Assembly: GCA_001564135.1 (NCBI GenBank)
Contig: LKNH01000113.1
Span: 1 to 8,101 of the forward strand
Direction of reading: 5' to 3'
Source of the DNA: Halobacteriaceae archaeon Tc-Br11_E2g27
GTDB lineage: Archaea; Halobacteriota; Halobacteria; Halobacteriales; Haloarculaceae
Length of the DNA stretch: 8,101 nucleotides
Shown: piece by piece, positions 6,071-8,101 of the stretch
How the letters are laid out: each line of letters starts with the position of its first letter
Position numbering within the stretch: position 1 is the first letter of the stretch
The notes under the pieces: generated by a model
What the model was told of the DNA's origin: nothing
What the model saw: only the letters and a program-made list of their open reading frames with translations
Database searches by the model: none
Program-made: the position numbers and the translations under genes

Positions 6071-6078
6071 CTTATGAG
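6071..6078 (-). promoter_or_regulatory. TATA-like box of the M29-like gene
   Basis: Minus-strand CTCATAAG lies about 22-29 bases upstream of the ATG at 6049, inside the 61-base spacer after the phosphoesterase stop. It supports the ATG at 6049 as start and suggests leaderless transcription. It is a weaker match than the box upstream of 5031. Confidence 0.35.
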
Positions 6079-6110
6079 CGTTTTCGATACTGCGGCTTTT
6101 CGCCGGACTG

Positions 6111-6803
6111 TTATGGTTGTCGTCGTAACTCACCGAGGGTCGGAAATTGGAGTGATTCGCCTGACCCGGTATCATAAACGATAGGGCGTAGCTCCCGTAC
6201 GGAGGTGAGCATCGGCGACAGAAACTCCTCCGTCGATAGCTCAGTTACTTCAACGCCTCTCACGAGGTCATTGAACGACGGAAGCACGAGTAGGTCCGCA
6301 TCGTTATACATCCCATCACCGGCGAGAATGCAGGGATATCGGGTTCCTTCAACAGCTATTGTCGGGTGGTCATGTCCGATAACATAGCGTTCTGCGGTTG
6401 TTTCCGGCTCAACGTGACCATGCGTTATTACCGTCTCACCAACTGGAAACTCCGGGGATAGGTCGCCGGACCAGAGCGTTTCGAGCAGCGTATCGTGATT
6501 CCCTGGCGTCACAACCAGGTTAGCACCTACTTCCCCTGCTGTACGTTCGATTCTGGTCAGCGTCTCCTCGGCAAGTCGGGGTATGGTGTCGAACGAGTGG
6601 AGCAAATCGCCAGCAATAACGACCGTTTCGGGGGAGTGCACGTGACAAAGCGTTTCAAGACGCTTGACCATGTTGTCGCCACCACCCACAGGAAGTTGGA
6701 CACCGGAGGAAGCCGCTTTCCCGATATGCAGGTCCGAAATCACGAGGGTATCGTCAATGATGATGGCGCGGTCGGCCACTGTCACCCCCACCAGTGCATC
6801 CAT
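6111..6803 (-). CDS. Archaeal SbcD-related metallophosphoesterase
   Basis: A 230-residue calcineurin-like phosphoesterase with the full set of metal-binding motifs: D24-L-H26 ('ISDLHIG'), G65-D66 ('AGDLLH'), G101-N-H-D104 ('PGNHD'), H128-G-H130 ('THGH') and G143-H-D-H-P147 ('IGHDHP'), then 'PSFN' at 175-178. Motif order, length and the 'GHDHP' and 'PSFN' signatures match the archaeal SbcD-related family (TIGR00024 type). This is a stand-alone enzyme without the long C-terminal part of SbcD/Mre11; the substrate is probably a nucleotide or nucleic-acid phosphoester, but not established. The ATG at 6803 (MDALVGVTVADRAIII) is chosen over a TTG at 6854, because family members begin shortly before the 'DRA...DDTLV' strand. 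It is first of three minus-strand genes and divergent from the aminotransferase. Confidence 0.9.
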   Translation of the reverse strand: MDALVGVTVADRAIIIDDTLVISDLHIGKAASSGVQLPVGGGDNMVKRLETLCHVHSPETVVIAGDLLHSFDTIPRLAEETLTRIERTAGEVGANLVVTPGNHDTLLETLWSGDLSPEFPVGETVITHGHVEPETTAERYVIGHDHPTIAVEGTRYPCILAGDGMYNDADLLVLPSFNDLVRGVEVTELSTEEFLSPMLTSVRELRPIVYDTGSGESLQFPTLGELRRQP

Positions 6804-6855
6804 ATCCCCCGGTTGGATTCCAGCAGCCAAATGCTTGCTGGAAAAGAGTATCAAG

Positions 6856-6863
6856 AGTTATTC
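6856..6863 (+). promoter_or_regulatory. TATA-like box of the aminotransferase gene
   Basis: AGTTATTC, with its TTATT core at 6858-6862, is centred about 27 bases upstream of the ATG at 6887. A GGGTG at 6874-6878 is a partial Shine-Dalgarno match eight bases before the ATG, so a very short leader is an alternative to a leaderless mRNA. On the other strand the same AT-rich spot could serve the phosphoesterase, giving it a leader of roughly 30 bases. Confidence 0.3.
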
Positions 6864-6886
6864 AGCCTCGGAACGGGTGTCTGAGT

Positions 6887-8011
6887 ATGCCATCGTTTTC
6901 ATCACGTGTCGAGCGTGTTTCGATAAGCGGCATCCGTGAAGTCTTCGAAGCAGCCGGGGAAGATGCAATCAACCTTGGGCTTGGACAGCCGGACTTTCCG
7001 ACGCCAGCCCACGCCCGTCAGGCGGCTATTGATGCCATCGAATCGGGGCAGAGCGATGCGTATACTTCAAACAAAGGGACTAGAGCGCTCCGTGAGGCTA
7101 TCTCCGATAAGTATTCGCGTGATAACAACCTCACTGTCGACCCGGAGAACGTCATCGCAACGGCAGGGGGGAGCGAAGCTCTTCATATCGCCATGGAAGC
7201 ACACGTCGATGCCGGTGATGAAGTCATTATTCCGGACCCGGGGTTTGTCTCCTACGATGCGTTGACCCACCTCGCAGGCGGCACACCTGTTCCTGTGGGA
7301 CTCCGTGATGATTTAACGCTTGACCCCGGGACAGTCGAGGACGCAATCACTCCAGATACGAAGGCGTTCGTCGTTAATAGCCCGGCAAACCCGACGGGAG
7401 CAGTCCAATCACCAGCGGACATGCGTGAGTTTGCGAAGATTGCTGACGAACATGATATTCTCTGTATCAGCGACGAAGTGTACGAACATATCGTCTTTGA
7501 GGGTGAACACCGTTCTCCGCTTGAGTTCACCGAAAAAAACAATGTCGTCGTCGTCAACGCCTGCTCGAAGAGCTATTCGATGACTGGGTGGCGACTGGGA
7601 TGGGTGACCGGTTCACACGAGCGCATAGAGCGAATGCTACGTGTCCATCAGTATGCCCAAGCCTGTGCAAGCGCACCGGCCCAGTACGCCGCTGAAGCGG
7701 CTCTATCCGGCCCACAGGACCCTGTCGAGGAGATGGTGGAGGCGTTTGAACAGCGTCGTGAGGTGTTGCTTGCTGGGCTGGAAGAGATGGGGTTGACCTG
7801 TCCTGAGCCTGCCGGAGCATTCTATGCGATGCCGAAGGTTCCCGATGGCTGGGTTGATGCAGTCATTGAGCGTGGCGTCGTTGTGGTCCCCGGAGATGCC
7901 TTTGGTGAGCGCGGCGACGGCTATGCTCGCATCTCCTATGCGACAGACATTGAAACCATCGAGGAGGCCCTCGATATCATGGCGACGGCGACGGCAGCAG
8001 TTGAGAGCTAG
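6887..8011 (+). CDS. Class I PLP-dependent aminotransferase (aspartate/aromatic/alanine type)
   Basis: A 374-residue fold-type I aminotransferase, close to the usual family length. N-terminal 'SGIREVFEAAGEDAINLGLGQPDF' gives the G-x-P-D-F substrate-side motif; 'YTSNKG' (Y59) and 'AGGSEAL' (94-98) bind cofactor phosphate. 'NSPANPTG' (N168) and 'SDEVYE' (D196, Y199) contact the PLP ring. 'ACSKSYSMTGWRLGW' contains the Schiff-base lysine K228 and phosphate-binding R236, and 'YARIS' (R348) holds the substrate carboxylate. It transfers amino groups between amino acids and 2-oxoacids; which amino acid cannot be told from the sequence, since haloarchaea carry several paralogues. The ATG at 6887 is chosen because MPSFSSRVERV matches the family's N terminus and a TATA-like box sits about 27 bases upstream; the frame extends to 6794 but overlaps the phosphoesterase start. 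All catalytic residues are intact. Cytoplasmic. Confidence 0.93.
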   Translation: MPSFSSRVERVSISGIREVFEAAGEDAINLGLGQPDFPTPAHARQAAIDAIESGQSDAYTSNKGTRALREAISDKYSRDNNLTVDPENVIATAGGSEALHIAMEAHVDAGDEVIIPDPGFVSYDALTHLAGGTPVPVGLRDDLTLDPGTVEDAITPDTKAFVVNSPANPTGAVQSPADMREFAKIADEHDILCISDEVYEHIVFEGEHRSPLEFTEKNNVVVVNACSKSYSMTGWRLGWVTGSHERIERMLRVHQYAQACASAPAQYAAEAALSGPQDPVEEMVEAFEQRREVLLAGLEEMGLTCPEPAGAFYAMPKVPDGWVDAVIERGVVVVPGDAFGERGDGYARISYATDIETIEEALDIMATATAAVES

Positions 8012-8036
8012 TTCAGCGACACACACATATTCGCTC

Positions 8037-8063
8037 GCTCCAATTACCCCCAAGCAATGGAGC
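8037..8063 (+). terminator. Weak stem-loop downstream of the aminotransferase
   Basis: GCTCCA (8037-8042) and TGGAGC (8058-8063) form a 6-bp stem with a 15-base loop, starting 26 bases after the stop codon. Only ATTT follows, so this is a weak candidate for a 3' end signal. Nothing else is visible between 8012 and the window end. Confidence 0.25.
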
Positions 8064-8101
8064 ATTTGACCCCACATCATATCCCACTCTATCGCACAGA
8101 A

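Noticed and set aside
6050..6175. N-terminal extension of the M29-like protein by 42 residues
   Set aside because: It overlaps the end of the phosphoesterase gene, has non-haloarchaeal composition, and the TATA-like box and family N terminus place the start at 6049.
6804..6854. N-terminal extension of the phosphoesterase by 17 residues
   Set aside because: It would need a TTG start and leave only 32 bases to the divergent gene; the ATG at 6803 fits the family start.
6794..6886. N-terminal extension of the aminotransferase by 31 residues
   Set aside because: It overlaps the divergent phosphoesterase start and reads as non-family sequence with Cys, Trp and Gln; the ATG at 6887 begins the family's conserved N terminus.
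7703..8080. Antisense frame of 125 codons at the end of the aminotransferase
   Set aside because: Overlaps a certain gene, has no recognisable motif, and is rich in Cys and His; shadow.

Overview
The window looks like haloarchaeal (class Halobacteria) chromosomal DNA. The evidence is the strongly acidic, lysine-poor proteins, the protein families present, TATA-like boxes about 26 bases upstream of start codons with no clear Shine-Dalgarno site (leaderless transcription), and T-rich sequence after a stop. By eye the base composition is only moderately GC-rich and there is a long non-coding gap. Both would fit a lower-GC lineage such as a Haloquadratum-like genus, but that assignment is a guess.

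Layout. Positions 1-3948 (+) hold the 3' part of a giant acidic surface protein whose 5' end lies outside the window. It is built as a repeated A-B-C unit: A is a roughly 140-200 residue module with a VDNE(F/Y) motif that I cannot name, B is a carboxypeptidase-regulatory-like beta module, and C is a CARDB-like module. The visible order is A-B-C-A-B-C-A-B-C-A, then an acidic stalk and one C-terminal membrane anchor. Positions 3949-4554 are a 606-base stretch with no convincing intact gene but an unusual density of palindromes and stem-loops. Positions 4555-6803 hold three genes on the minus strand. In transcription order they are an archaeal SbcD-related metallophosphoesterase, a short M29/aminopeptidase T-like protein and a four-helix membrane protein, with spacers of 61 and 64 bases. 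Both spacers contain TATA-like sequences, so the genes may be transcribed separately as well as together. Positions 6887-8011 (+) hold a class I PLP-dependent aminotransferase, divergent from the phosphoesterase.

How the parts relate. The four genes right of position 4555 look like ordinary housekeeping functions (nucleic-acid-related phosphoesterase, peptidase-like enzyme, membrane protein, amino-acid transamination) and I see no sign that they form a single pathway. The accessory-looking part is the left half: the modular surface protein and the palindrome-rich gap after it. I do not see a clear defence, CRISPR or mobile-element system. The most novel items are the repeated VDNE module and the roughly 90-base inverted-repeat structure at 4141-4230.
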